Positions 57,201-64,000 of a DNA stretch of 64,000 nucleotides are shown piece after piece. Under the pieces are notes generated by a model. It was not told the DNA's origin. It ran no database searches and saw only the letters and a list, made by a program, of their open reading frames with translations. Numbering within the stretch: position 1 is the stretch's first letter; each line of letters opens with the position of its first letter. The DNA lies in the NCBI GenBank assembly GCA_963921195.1, contig OY992536.1, forward strand, positions 90,563,007 to 90,627,006, given 5' to 3'. Made by a program: the position numbers and the translations under genes. This DNA comes from Pegoplata infirma. Taxonomy: Eukaryota > Arthropoda > Insecta > Diptera > Anthomyiidae.

Positions 57201-60200
57201 GGTAGCATATGCACGTAAAAAAGAAATTAATACCATTCGACAAGTTTCCTATATACGTGGTATCCTTTTATCCTTTATAATGTTCCTAACACGCGTATCA
57301 ATCTTTTTGAGTTTGGTGGGCTATGTGGTTTTGAGCAGGGTTTGTTTTGCTGCTGGCAGTAGTCAAAAATTGCATAGAATATAATAATTTTCTAGTATTA
57401 CTACAGAAAATATTAGAATACTAAAGCAATTTTTTTAAATTGCTAATTTATAAATTCAAACTTGAACATATTTTCAAAATGAATATATTCAAATTTTAAA
57501 ATTTCTGAAGAAAATATTTTAGCAAATTTAAAAATTTGAAAATGAAAAAAAACTGGTGACAGCAAATTTAAAAATTTTAAAATTAAAATAAAAAACTGGC
57601 CACAGCAAATTTTAAAATTTTAAAATTGCTATTTTAGCAAATTTCAAAACATTTAAAATGCTTAAATTGTAAATTTCAAATTCCGAAAATTGCAATTTGG
57701 TAAATTTGAAAATATTTAACATGCTTGTTTAGAAAACTTAAAAACTGAATATATTACAATTTGAAAACAATACAAATTGAATACACATACATACGTACAT
57801 ATGTGTGTATGGAAAAAAATTAATACATAAATATTAGAAAATAAAAATGTTACACGGTTTTTGTGCAGACTTCTTGAATACATTTTCTAAAGTATTTTTG
57901 CCTCCTAAACATAAATCTGTCATCAGAATAAGTTGTATCGCCTTCTCGAGATATAGGCATTTTAGTTTTTTGTGGACCAATACCTCAAAACCAACAATTA
58001 TTTTAGTATTGGAAAAATGTATTTTAAATTTTTATATGAGGGTTTCTGCGTCAACCAAGCCACCCCTCTCTCCAAAATTGGTATGAGTTTAAAATTTTTT
58101 AAAAAATTTTGAAATTACTTAAAAAATATTTACTTTTGAATGCCGAGTGACGCCTTTTAAATTTCTATTGGCTGATCCAATGTGGCGCCCAATTTGTTAA
58201 AAATATTACAGATTCGCTTAAAACTCTTTATATATGGGTTCTTGTGGTCGCTTAAAAATAACTTGCAGTTGGATTTTTAAAATTCAAAATGGCGGACCCA
58301 ACATGGCGACCAATATTTTTAAAAATAAACCGATTTGCTTGAAATATTGTATGCACTGGTTTTTTGGGTCGCTAAGGAAGAATCTGAAGTTAGATTTTCT
58401 AACTTCAAAATGGCGGATCCAACATGGCGATACTTTTTAAAAATAATTGACTTAAAACTTTTTACGCATTTTGGGTTGCTAAGATAGAATCTGAAGTAGA
58501 ATTTCCCAAATTTAAAATGATGGATCCAACATGGCGACCATTTTTTTTTTATGTAACCTGATTTGCTTGAAATTTTTCATAAGCGAGTTTGGTGCATTTT
58601 TCAACACGTGACTACAATATCTTATAATTATTCTTTATTCGGCCAAAAATGTGGCAGAATATTCGCCTCGGCTTTTTAGCCGAACCGAATATTAGGTCGG
58701 ATCAGGGGTGTATCCAGGATTTTATTTCGGTGGGGGCCCTATATTTTTTGTCAATTTTTTTTTTACAAAAAATTTTCATAACAGCACATGTTTTAGAATT
58801 TGTCTTGATCTTTTCCTTGAACTCAATCACAGAGTAAAGAAGAATAAGAGATATTACGGATGAAACCGCACTTCTTTTGTTATTTTTTTTTTTAGCCGTG
58901 AACTCCGATTATCTCGGGCTAGAACCCAGAATACTTACAAAAGGAAATTGAAAAAAGAGAAACCCCAAATACCTTTCAAAAGGAAATCGAAGAAAAAAGT
59001 GAAACCCTAAACACATTTCAAAAGGAAATAAAGAAATATAAACGAATGCATTTAAAAGGAAAATGAAAACAAAACAAAACAAAACAATTTATCTATTCTA
59101 TTATCTAAAAGAGCCCGCCTTGAGATAATCGCAGTTCTCAATTTGGGTTCCACGAAGTTTTCACTAATCGTACCTCTGTTCCTTTCTTTACTCTATGACT
59201 GAATGTAACACAATCAGATTCTTAATTTTTTTGTAAGTTTAAAACTGTTGGGGAAAAAATTTAAATTTTTTTTAATATGTATTTTAAAATTTTTTGAGAG
59301 ACTTAAGTCTTTTTTTAATGTGTGAATTGTATCAGATGCTGATACATTTTTCCAATGAAGATTATAAGAATCTGAATTTTTTTTCAAAGAAAAGTCTAAG
59401 ATTCTATGACAATTTCCAGTTAAGACAGTTTTTGTTATAGAAAAAGTGAAAGACTCTAAATCATATTTCCAATGAAAAACGTTTCTCGGGGAAAAGTCAC
59501 TTTAGAAAATGATTCTATAAATATATTCATAAAATACTTTTCTAAAAGAAAAGACCCCAATTGTAAGACATTTTCCCAGAATCTGAGATATTTCTAGTCT
59601 AGCACATTTTCTTAGATTCTGAAACATTCTACACAAAAAGTTTTAGATTCTGAGAAAATCTTCGCCTTTTCTTTAAGAAAAATTATTCAGATTCTGAGAC
59701 CTTTTTAAAAAGAAAACAGTATACAAAAAGTCTTAGATTCTAAAACATTTTTCCAAAAGAAAAACTCTCGGATTCTGAGAAAATTTTCCTATAGAAAAAG
59801 TCTAAGATTCTTAGACATTTTTCCTATAGAAAAAGTTTATAATTCTGAGATAATTTTCCTATAGAAAGTCTCAGATTCTTATAAAAAAAAGTCTCAGATT
59901 CTTCGACATTTTTCCTATAGAAAATGTCTCAGATTCTCAAACATTTTTTCTACAGAAAATTTCTTAGATTCTAAGACATTTTTCCAATCGAAAAAGTCTC
60001 AGATGCTTAAACACTTTTCCTAGAGACAAAGTTTCAAATTCTTAGACATTTTCTTATAGAACAAGTCTCAGATTCTCAGACATTTTGCCAATAGGAAATT
60101 GTCAGATTCTGAAACATTTTTAATATAGAAAAAGACTCAGATTCTGAGACATTTTTCATAAAGAGAAAGTCTCAGATTCTGAATTATTTTTCCAATAGAA

Positions 60201-62388
60201 AAAGATATTTTTACAATAGAAAAGTCTCAGATTTTTAGCGTTTTTCTACACAAAAGTCCCAGCTTGTGTCTCTGAAACATTTTTTTTAAAACATTTTTCA
60301 TATAGAAAAGCCTCAGATTCTTAGATTTTTTTATAGAAAAAATCTCAGATTTAGAGACATTTTTCAGATTCAGAGACATTATTCCTATAGAAAGTTCTCA
60401 GATTCTGAAACATTTTTCATGTAGAAAAGCCTCAGATTCTGAGAATTTTTTATAGAATTCTGAGACATTTTTCCTATAGAAAAAGTCTTAGATTCTGAGA
60501 AAAAGGCTAATATTTTAAGACATTATTTCTATAAAAAAAAGTCTTAGATTCTCAGACATTTTTCTTATAGAAAGGTTTAGATTCTGAGACATTTTTTTTA
60601 GAAGAGTGTAAGATTCCGACACATTTTTTTTAAGAAATAGTCTTTTTCTGAGGCATTTTTCTCAAAGACAAAGTCGCATTTTAAGATTTGACTACATTTT
60701 ACTTACAATTAGGTTAATTTTTTGATTTTGATTGTAATTGAACCTAATACGCCACTGGGTCTTATCATTTATCGCCATGTTGGATCCACCACCTTGAAGA
60801 AGAAAATCTAACTTCAGATTCTTCTTTAGCGACCCCAAAACCCCGAGCATATAAAGTTTCAAGCAAATCGGGTTATTTTTTAAAAATATTGGTCCCTATG
60901 TTAAGTCCGCCATATTGAATTTTAAAAATCCAACTGCAGGTTCTTGTTAAGCGACCCCAATAACCCATATATAAAACGTTTAAAGCGAATCTGTAATATT
61001 TTTAAAAAATTGGGCGCCATATTGGATCAGCCATATAGAAATTCAAAAGGCGTCACTCGGCATTTAAAAGTAAATATTTTTAAGTAATTTTAAAATTTTT
61101 TAAAAATTTTAAACTCATGCCAATTTTTAACATACATTTTTCCAATACTAAAAGAATGGTTGGCTTTGAGGTATTGGCCCACAAAAAACTAAAATGCCTA
61201 TATCTCGAGAAGGCGATACAACTTTTCTGATGACAGATTTGTGTTTAGGAGGCAAAAATACTTTAGAAAATATATTCTAGAAGTCTGCACAAAAACCGTG
61301 TAACATTTTTATCTTCTAATATTTATGTATCCGTTTAATAAATGTCGTTCATCAATTTTTTTTTAGTCCAAACACACATACGTATGTATGTATGTGTATT
61401 CAATTTGTATTGTTTTCAAATTGTAATATATTCAGTTTTTAAGTTTTCTAAACAAGCATGTTAAATATTTTCAAATTTACCAAATTGCAATTTTCGGAAT
61501 TTGAAATTTACAATTTAAGCATTTTAAATGTTTTGAAATTTGCTAAAATTGCAATTTTAAAATTTTAAAATTTGCTGTGGCCAGTTTTTTTTTAATTTTT
61601 AAATTTGCTGTCACCAGTTTTTTTTTCATTTTCAAATTTTTAAATTTGCTAAAATATTTTCTTCAGAAATTTTAAAATTTGAATATATTCATTTTGAAAA
61701 TATGCTCAAGTTTGAATTTATAAATTAGCAATTTAAAAAAATTGCTTTAGTATTCTAATTTTTAAATTAGCAATAAAGAAAAATATTGAAGGCGTGAAAT
61801 ATTTGTAGTATTATATTGTTTAAAAAATTTTTTGTGTATGCTAATTGTAAACCCTGGTTTTGAGTAATTTCCTAACGCCAGAAAAGGCTTTTGTTATAAC
61901 AGCCTATTATAATATCTTAAGAACTACCATGACAGTATTCTTTCCTCAGGGTAAGGTTTCTTTTATTCTCTTGTATAGTTTCTTCAATAAAATTTTGTTT
62001 TTTTTTTCAATTTTCCAGGCATTTCCCAATTGGCTGAAACTTTGGTATCCATTAAACGTATTCAAAATTATATGCAATTTGAGGAGACTGATATTGTTGA
62101 TAAGTCCATTATAGATCCTAAATCCATTTATACCGGTAGTAATCAATCAACTATGGACCAAAATGATAAACCTCTAGCAGAGGTAGATGAAACTGAAGCG
62201 GAGGCTGAAAAGGAACCATTAATGTCTAATGGACATGCTACTCTATCCGAGGCCGGTATTATTATTAGCAATGTTAAAGCTAAATGGAATCCAAATTCCA
62301 CTGAATATACTCTTGATGATGTTAATTTACGTGTTCAACCGGGTACATTAGTTGCTATAATTGGTCCTGTGGGTGCTGGTAAATCAAG
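42135..62388 (+). CDS. ABCC-family (MRP4-type) transporter, 5' part of gene, exon 5 split by a transposon
   Basis: Gene-level entry. Multidrug-resistance-associated ABC exporters of this family sit in membranes and pump organic anions with ATP. Seven coding blocks give about 492 codons with consistent phases: an N-terminal segment ending ...TKDLYRALKEHKS, a first membrane domain with hydrophobic stretches (about residues 90-105, 110-125, 130-150 and beyond), the cytoplasmic-loop motif DERVRMMNEIISGIQVIKMY, an acidic linker and the start of nucleotide-binding domain 1 up to Walker A (GPVGAGKS). Full proteins of this family are about 1,300 residues, so the remainder lies past the window. A 4.5-kb transposon inside exon 5 would truncate the product at a TAA (57382-57384). 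The ATG sits in CAAAATG, a good fly start; 'tttcag' at 42104-42109 suggests a 5' UTR intron upstream. Family: high confidence; exact paralogue not assigned. Confidence 0.9.
42300..42385 (+). CDS. ABCC coding exon 2
   Basis: Acceptor CATTTAG at 42299, donor G|GTAAAT at 42386. Encodes YTLPIFFKGRKKTLDTKDLY and RALKEHKS; the 'KGRKKTLDxxDLYxALKEHKS' block is a strong family match. Intron 2 then spans 10,716 bp and is filled with transposons. Confidence 0.92.
42386..42984 (+). other. ABCC intron 2, first part
   Basis: AT-rich, no element termini recognised. A 16-base direct repeat 'gatttttacaaattgt' occurs twice near 42963 and 42984, just before the LINE. Confidence 0.5.
42985..45110 (+). mobile_element. 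5'-truncated LINE (RNase H-bearing, I/LOA-like) copy 2, in ABCC intron 2
   Basis: Begins inside the reverse transcriptase domain and ends in (TCAAC)n at 45091-45110; same orientation as the host gene. It shares the RNase H part, tail and most of the 3' UTR with copy 1 at 27104. A clear target duplication is not visible. Confidence 0.85.
42997..44940 (+). pseudogene. LINE ORF2: reverse transcriptase, RNase H and Cys/His tail, inactivated
   Basis: Reverse transcriptase motifs in order: DIEGAFDN (A, about 43054), SRGCPQGGVLSPLLW (B, about 43215), AYADDV (C, about 43320), GLSVNPNKT (D, about 43430), YLGVTLDSKLMW (E, about 43545). RNase H follows: FYTDGSS (about 44122), TEIFAILDVATWI, ICSDSQAAL. 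Inactivating changes: TAA at 43411-43413, TGA at 43738-43740, a frameshift near 44365 within RNase H and another near 44795 before TEHYVYCCPAF. Residues 5' of motif A and any ORF1 are missing. Confidence 0.88.
45111..45950. other. AT-rich intron stretch
   Basis: A self-complementary 'atcccgaaaatcccgggattttcgg' region near 45190-45215 and four loose repeats of 'ttgttctcaattttaa' (45250-45420) are visible. Neither has clear element ends. Confidence 0.45.
45955..46175 (+). repeat. mini-me-type repeat, decayed 5' part
   Basis: 'aataccctctatttatgg', 'attccgtttctaactcatca', 'taatatcggtctaggaacc', 'gtcgatcgattttaag', 'gatctagcgatgtccgtctg' in family order; it stops where the mariner sequence begins. 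Confidence 0.6.
46178..46640 (+). pseudogene. Decayed mariner transposase fragment
   Basis: Reading across frames gives mariner-like segments: IDAVHEQILQDRFVTFHEIE (46222-46281), VILKIS, then 'RCLKRYDRNALQHVYDIVTGD' split in pieces near 46380-46438, IYAYEPE-like and RAKPNKSHSGTKHF (about 46495-46536). The TGD before a stop (46436-46440) would be the first catalytic Asp of the DD34D triad. Several stops and frameshifts, no terminal repeats found: an old fossil. Confidence 0.75.
46641..47024 (+). repeat. mini-me subfamily C remnant
   Basis: 'ataataccctacaccaaag', 'tcccggaaaatgggtccc', 'aatctcggaccgattaga', 'aaaaacactcacaaatcaaa' resemble 48996-49145 (same 'tttccggaaaatcggtccc' and 'tggaccgatt' blocks). 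No GTCY run. Confidence 0.5.
47025..47158. repeat. 134-bp near-perfect palindrome
   Basis: GATCGCTAAGATTAGATCAG and onward ('ttttcatcggacgaatacaatttcatccgaaaaatggg') is inverted about a centre at 47090. A diverged arm occurs at 19680-19800. Confidence 0.9.
47159..47280. repeat. Tandem 'ggatcagtactgatctttcaaatctc' repeat
   Basis: About four 20-30-bp units, each itself containing the palindrome GATCAGTACTGATC, directly after the 134-bp palindrome. Confidence 0.8.
48040..48950. other. Unassigned insertion in the foldback arm
   Basis: AT-rich; segments 'cttaaaaaccatttttagc', 'aaaacgagtgaaat' and 'tttaaaaccgtttttagatgctcg' suggest an inverted-repeat element about 48430-48950, but exact ends are not clear. 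No gene. Confidence 0.4.
48984..50437 (-). repeat. mini-me-type repeat, subfamily C, minus strand, split by a hAT
   Basis: Starts 'aacaagtaaggaaattatag' with hairpin GTCGGTCAAGACCGAC, ends 'gtaacgcagagtggtgtagggtataaaa'. Includes 'gacggacggccatcgctaaa' and 'ttcgatcggtatacttgaagg'. Subfamily C ends 'ccctacacc' instead of 'ccctccac'. Confidence 0.65.
49167..49804. mobile_element. 638-bp hAT-type element, TIR CATAGATGGGA, CATTACCATT arrays
   Basis: CATAGATGGGA and TCCCATCTATG ends with the exact 8-bp duplication ATTAGTTT (49159-49166, 49805-49812). Both subterminal zones are arrays of 'cattaccatt', 'aatggtaat' and 'taattacc'. Confidence 0.9.
50510..51003 (-). repeat. mini-me/DINE-type repeat, near full length
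   Basis: 'caagtgagagtgctaaattcg', hairpin ATTCGGCTGTGCCGAAT, 'tataccctcc', 'aggggcgtttttttggg' with a G run, 'gggggaactattttctccc', 'gacgggcggacggacggac', 'ggggtccccgaccgatatttcg', 'ggaatgacaaagtgagtata', end 'ttggagggtataaaaag'. Full order in reverse. Confidence 0.82.
51004..51337. repeat. Foldback array plus fragment of the 2-kb palindrome family
   Basis: To 51200: 'gatcaattgtaattcg'-type arms with polarity reversal. At 51254-51307 'aataacttggctgatttt', 'accaatttcag', 'gccttattagaga' matches the inner arm of 13456-15469. Confidence 0.6.
51338..52562 (+). repeat. mini-me/DINE-type repeat with an internal insertion
   Basis: 'ttatacgctccaactac', 'tttgtctttccgtatgtagc', 'gcatcgaaatat', 'taggaccccataaag', 'gcagtccaaaattaaag', 'tccacccccttttgtgggcg', insertion about 51780-52210, a second distal part 'gtttaagggtatacaag ... 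ccttttgtgggcgtggat', 'ttggagggtataaaagat', hairpin ATTCGGCATAGCCGAAT, 'ctcacttgttt'. The duplicated distal region suggests two adjacent copies. Confidence 0.7.
51970..52003 (+). ncRNA. Hammerhead-ribozyme-like motif (Penelope-type, well conserved)
   Basis: Core CTGATGA (51970-51976), extra T, stem II GTTGG/CCAAC (51978-51982 with 51989-51993) with a 6-base loop, then GAAA (51994-51997) and CGTC. The 4-base palindrome ACGT after GAA followed by C is the arrangement proposed to form stem III between two molecules in minimal hammerheads of Penelope-like elements. 'cc' before and 'gg' after can begin stem I. It lies in a ~400-bp insertion in a mini-me copy, without coding sequence. Confidence 0.65.
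52697..53101 (+). other. End of ABCC intron 2
   Basis: No element boundaries recognised; ends in a T/C-rich tract (TATTCTTCTTCCAG) that serves as acceptor for exon 3. The block 'agttgggggacaccttccacccc' near 52848 resembles the inner mini-me sequence at 31460. Confidence 0.55.
53102..53261 (+). CDS. ABCC coding exon 3
   Basis: Continues the split codon G|AA and encodes ELLGNDLCQAWEKESEKAV to LRVFGWRLALLGLVLFLLEL; the last part is the first predicted membrane helix of the core domain. Donor AG|GTAATT. Confidence 0.92.
53343..53709 (+). CDS. ABCC coding exon 4
   Basis: Acceptor TTTTTTTCAG. Encodes about 122 residues of membrane domain 1 with 'LGMKIRVAMCSMIYRKALRL' and 'GQVVNLISNDVGRLD', the conserved cytoplasmic coupling region of ABCC proteins, then 'WVGPVETMFITYLMYRE'. 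Ends in phase 0 at GAG|GTAAGT. Confidence 0.95.
53710..54407 (+). other. ABCC intron 4, first part
   Basis: AT-rich. A self-complementary pair 'gtgagtgactacaaattttgtacg' near 54148 and 'cgtacaaaatttctagtcactcac' near 54213 forms a ~90-bp hairpin, probably a small MITE. Confidence 0.6.
54408..54718. mobile_element. TTAA-type MITE monomer, diverged
   Basis: 'gctaagtactctgtttttta', 'ttaaactttaaacgcctcaaa', 'atcaacaacttttgacaat', 'tcactttttcatggcaattt', 'tcctcgcgttgcc', 'atatggagtttgacag', 'aaacagagtacta' match one unit of the dimer at 31714-32315. The right edge abuts GTTAAC. Confidence 0.85.
54705..54782. repeat. Three exact 26-bp tandem copies
   Basis: Unit starts GAGTACTATGCGTTAACGGC followed by 'atctgt'; starts at 54705, 54731 and 54757. 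The first unit overlaps the MITE right end, so the duplication followed the insertion. A 17-bp-arm hairpin (about 54779-54818, 'tggtggaaaatt'/'aattttccacca') follows. Confidence 0.95.
54800..56710. repeat. ~105-165-bp tandem array in ABCC intron 4
   Basis: About eight diverged units share 'gcctgttccgcaataac', 'ggctgaaccgattttaatg', 'gaaattttcaccacaaatag', 'tgctaaccaagggagg', 'actataggccataaaa', 'aaaggggcgtaaaatgccacg'. Positions of 'gcctgttccg' variants: 54903, 55068, 55985, 56089, 56205, 56325, 56485, 56643. One unit is split by the element at 55313. Confidence 0.8.
55313..55910. mobile_element. 598-bp MITE, CACAGAAAAAAAT ends, TG duplication
   Basis: CACAGAAAAAAAT and the inverse ATTTTTTTCTGTG; TG on both sides (55311-55312, 55911-55912). 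Excision restores the tandem unit ('ttttacaacaTGtagtgttacc'). Interior is arrays of 'tgagtaaatttttaat'/'ttactcaa'. Same terminus type as 9533-11127. Confidence 0.85.
57004..57335 (+). CDS. ABCC coding exon 5, upstream half (interrupted)
   Basis: Acceptor TTCTTCTTAG. Encodes IGISAVFGVAFMLLFIPLQ, 'GWLGKKTSVLRLRTALRTDE', 'RVRMMNEIISGIQVIKMYAW', then 'YIRGILLSFIMFLTRVSIFL' and SLVGYVVL plus two bases of the next codon. The reading is then cut by the transposon at 57336; the frame runs on for 16 more residues and meets TAA at 57382-57384. No usable GT donor that would restore the frame is visible at this edge. Confidence 0.93.
58150..58560. repeat. ~120-bp tandem units in the left arm
   Basis: 'ccaacatggcgacc' (or 'ccaatgtggcgccc') recurs near 58177, 58298, 58417 and 58525, each followed by T/A runs, 'gatttgcttgaaa' and 'gggtcgctaagg'. 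The right arm has fewer units, so the arms differ in repeat number. Confidence 0.75.
58640..59215. repeat. Nested hAT-like ends and AAAAGGAAAT repeats in the loop
   Basis: 'ttcggccaaaaatgtggcag' with 'ttcgcctcggctttttagccgaaccg' (58640-58690), then 'caggggtgtatccaggatttt' (58704), a common hAT-type end. 'cagagtaaagaagaataagag' (58831) and 'tttctttactctatgac' (59184) are weakly inverse. Between them 'tttcaaaaggaaat' repeats four times. Confidence 0.5.
59370..60690. repeat. ~35-bp minisatellite in the foldback loop
   Basis: About 30 diverged units of 'tctcagattctgagac' + 'atttttcctatagaaaaag'. Spacing varies from about 30 to 45 bases and no coding frame is maintained. Confidence 0.85.
61865..61950 (+). 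CDS. ABCC coding exon 5, downstream half
   Basis: Resumes the split codon (AG|T) and encodes NFLTPEKAFVITAYYNILRT then TMTVFFPQ, a highly typical ABCC4 helix segment, ending G|GTAAGG. No proper acceptor precedes it: the AG before base 61865 belongs to the duplicated target, and joining it to the candidate GTTTGT donor at 57340 would create TAA at once. Confidence 0.93.
62019..62388 (+). CDS. ABCC coding exon 6: linker and start of NBD1
   Basis: Acceptor TTTTCCAG. Encodes ISQLAETLVSIKRIQNYMQF, an acidic Glu-rich linker (VDETEAEAEKEP), then 'IIISNVKAKW' with the aromatic A-loop Trp, 'LDDVNLRVQPGTLVAIIGPV' and Walker A GPVGAGKS. Donor AG|GTAAAT splits the codon after GKS. The rest of NBD1 is beyond the window. 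Confidence 0.95.
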
Positions 62389-62424
62389 GTAAATATTAAC
62401 TGATTTTGTTTAAAATCAAAATTT

Positions 62425-62610
62425 TTATACCCTACACCAATCTTTGTTAAAGGGTAAAATAAATGCATGCCGATGTTTGTAACTAACCGAAATATTGGTC
62501 CTAGAACAACATTCGGGTATACCGATTTACTCTTAAACACTTTTTTAGTAGATTAAGCAATATCGGTCCTTCCGTCCGTCGGTAGGACCGATATTCGTTA
62601 GAATGTTTTT
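62425..62610 (+). repeat. mini-me-type subfamily B/C, 5' fragment
   Basis: 'ataccctacaccaatctttg', 'aaatgcatgccgatgtttgtaac', 'accgaaatattggtccta', 'cgggtataccgatt', 'tccttccgtccgtcgg'. Lies 37 bp after exon 6. Confidence 0.65.
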
Positions 62611-62631
62611 AGTTAAAACATAATTATAAAA

Positions 62632-62998
62632 CAAGTAAAAAAGTTAAATTCGGCCTTGCCAAATGTAGTGATACCCTCCACAATTTCTAAAAGATTATTG
62701 CAAAAAACATTATTTAAAAGAAAATTATTTTTGAAAAAAATATTTTTTTTAAAAAAAAATATTTTTTTGAAAAAAAATATGTCCGCGAAAAAAAAATTTG
62801 TTAAAAAATATCCGCAATTTTTTTTCTTTTTTTGTCAAAAATATGTTCGTACTTGTTTAAATACCATATAGTGTTCAATTATGTTGACATATGTCAACCA
62901 GCAGCCGAGTTAAAGCATTTTGTATTTTTAGGTTATGTTGAATGTACTAAAATTTTTGAGGTGTTCGTACAATTTTGCTCATAACTTTTGAACCGCTG
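62632..62998 (-). repeat. mini-me-type remnant, minus strand
   Basis: 'aaacaagtaaaaaagttaaattcgg', 'ccttgccaaatg', 'gataccctccacaatttc', A/T-rich arrays, 'atgtcaaccagcagccgagtt' and 'ctcataacttttgaaccgctgaa'. The 'ttttaggttatgttgaatgta' block is shared with 22830-22860. Confidence 0.65.
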
Positions 62999-63000
62999 AA

Positions 63001-63130
63001 CAGTGAAGCAAGCCGGTCGGCGCGGCTGACGGCTGAGTCGCTAAGCCGATATTTTTCCACGAGCCGCGCCGCCGCCGATATCATCGGCTGATCGGCGGCT
63101 CAAACTCCAGCCGATTTTGGCGGTTTTGAA
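63001..63130. mobile_element. Probable left end of another hAT-type element, CGGCTGA arrays
   Basis: CAGTGAAGCAAGCCGGTCGG followed by an unusually GC-rich array of 'cggctga', 'gccgat', 'gccgcgccgcc' up to 63105, directly after mini-me sequence. The layout matches the other motif-array hATs, but the right end was not found. Confidence 0.5.
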
Positions 63131-63764
63131 ATTAAAATGAGCATATTCCTCAATTTTGTTCCATTTGGATATTAAAATTTCTAAAAGTCATGTTGGAATT
63201 CAAAAAAGTCCAATTAAAATATAGAAATCACAACTGAAATTAAAAAGTTCGCATTCTCAGAAAAACTAATTGAGAATTACAATTTCTGAATGACTATTGG
63301 CCTTTTCCAAATTTCAAATGAAATTTCTAGGTTTCAATACTTTTTTTATAGATTTGCGATTGCTGAATTTTAATTGTCTGTTTTATTTGTTTATATTTTA
63401 TAATTTAATAGGTATATTAGTTCGGTTTGAGTCCTTATTATTTCTGAGAAATAATAACTTTTGTTTACAAATTAAAAAAAAATTTGCGATCCCCGGCATT
63501 TTGCATTTATTTTCAATGTAAAATCTTACGCAAATCCGAAAATGTTTTAATATTTGAAAAGTTTATGTAAAAGTTATTCATATCTTTTTTATTCAATTAT
63601 CCAATAAAATTACCTAACTTTTGCAAGAAATCTGGACATTATAAGGAAGTTCAAAGTATCCTTTTTATGGTTATATCCTTATAAGTATCCGAAGTTTGCA
63701 AGAAATTTCCTGTTCAAAACAGATGTGTTAAGTTGACACTCCAATAAAAAGAAAATCTAAAATC
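63131..63764 (+). other. ABCC intron 6, AT-rich part
   Basis: Interior of the possible hAT element or plain intron; loose 'gaattaaaa'/'aatttcta' strings. No exon-like frame with splice sites recognised. Confidence 0.45.
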
Positions 63765-64000
63765 CATTAGGTTAGGTTAGGGTGGCGGTGTACGATTTAC
63801 ACCTCGCATAGACCTTTTGGTCCATAGCGATACCACAAAACTTTTTTTCTTTTTCGCTAGCGGCGCAAGTTAAACACGTTCAAAGTCATTGCGAATCTCT
63901 TTAATATTCTAAGATCCATTCGCGTTATATCCTCCAAAGTATTAAAGCTTATCTGACCAGTAATCGATCGGCGACTTCTTGCCACCGCTGGACAGTGACA
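63765..64000. repeat. SINE-like fly repeat (GGTTAGGTTAGGG...TTTTGGTCCATAGCGATACC)
   Basis: 'aggttaggttagggtggcgg' then 'cacctcgcatagaccttttgg' and 'tccatagcgataccacaaaa' resemble a dispersed element frequent in fly genomes. It runs to the window edge. The two TTAGG-like units are part of it, not telomere. Confidence 0.5.

Larger units (their letters stand above)
57336..61856. mobile_element. 4,521-bp hAT-like foldback element inserted in ABCC exon 5
   Basis: Begins CAGGGTTT and ends AAACCCTG; the exact 8-bp duplication GTTTTGAG lies at 57328-57335 and 61857-61864. After ~75-100 unmatched bases, ~1-kb arms are closely complementary (57412-58560 against 60770-61759), for example 'attagaatactaaagcaatt', 'ccgaaaattgcaatttgg', 'cttctcgagatatagg', 'aggcgtcactcggcattt'. 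The loop holds diverged hAT-like pieces and a minisatellite. No transposase frame, so it must have moved by means of another element's enzyme. Confidence 0.93.

Noticed and set aside
57340..61864. Possibility that the exon 5 transposon is simply an intron (donor GTTTGT at 57340, AG at 61863-61864)
   Set aside because: Joining these gives ...TTG AGC AGG TAA, an immediate stop. The flanking 8-bp duplication and terminal inverted repeats explain the junction better.
63770..63785. Telomere-like TTAGG units
   Set aside because: Only two units within a dispersed SINE-like repeat, and flies lack TTAGG telomeres.

Overview
ORGANISM. The window is AT-rich, intron- and transposon-dominated nuclear DNA of a higher (probably calyptrate, blowfly-like) fly. 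The case rests on many copies of the dipteran (GTCY)n mini-me/DINE-type repeat, a mariner fossil with insect-type residues, LINE copies with an RNase H domain, and split exons of an insect ABCC (MRP4-type) transporter with fly-like splice sites and a CAAAATG start. The species is an inference. LAYOUT. Bases 1-42,100 hold no host gene I can support. They are a mosaic of DNA transposons, foldback palindromes, mini-me repeats and one truncated LINE, often nested two or three deep. From 42,135 to 62,388 on the + strand lies the 5' part of one ABCC gene: ATG 42135, coding blocks 42135-42211, 42300-42385, 53102-53261, 53343-53709, 57004-57335, 61865-61950 and 62019-62388. The frame is consistent over about 492 codons up to the Walker A motif of the first nucleotide-binding domain; the rest of the gene lies beyond base 64,000. 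Intron 2 (10.7 kb) and intron 4 (3.3 kb) are swollen by transposons. MAIN OBSERVATION. A 4,521-bp hAT-like foldback element (57336-61856) sits inside what should be one continuous coding exon. It is flanked by an exact 8-bp duplication (GTTTTGAG) and begins CAGGGTTT and ends AAACCCTG. Removing the element and one duplication copy joins the two halves in frame. As assembled, translation stops 17 codons into the element, so this allele looks broken. OTHER HIGHLIGHTS. At least eleven hAT-type elements keep exact 8-bp target duplications, and most carry subterminal arrays of a short motif private to each family. Two hammerhead-ribozyme-like motifs of the dimer type known from Penelope-like elements lie at 25105-25137 and 51970-52001. 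Two copies of one 3-bp-TSD element form a natural empty-site/filled-site pair for a nested 208-bp hAT element. A 2.0-kb near-perfect palindrome lies at 13456-15469. Superfamily names for non-coding elements are inferred from termini and target duplications only.
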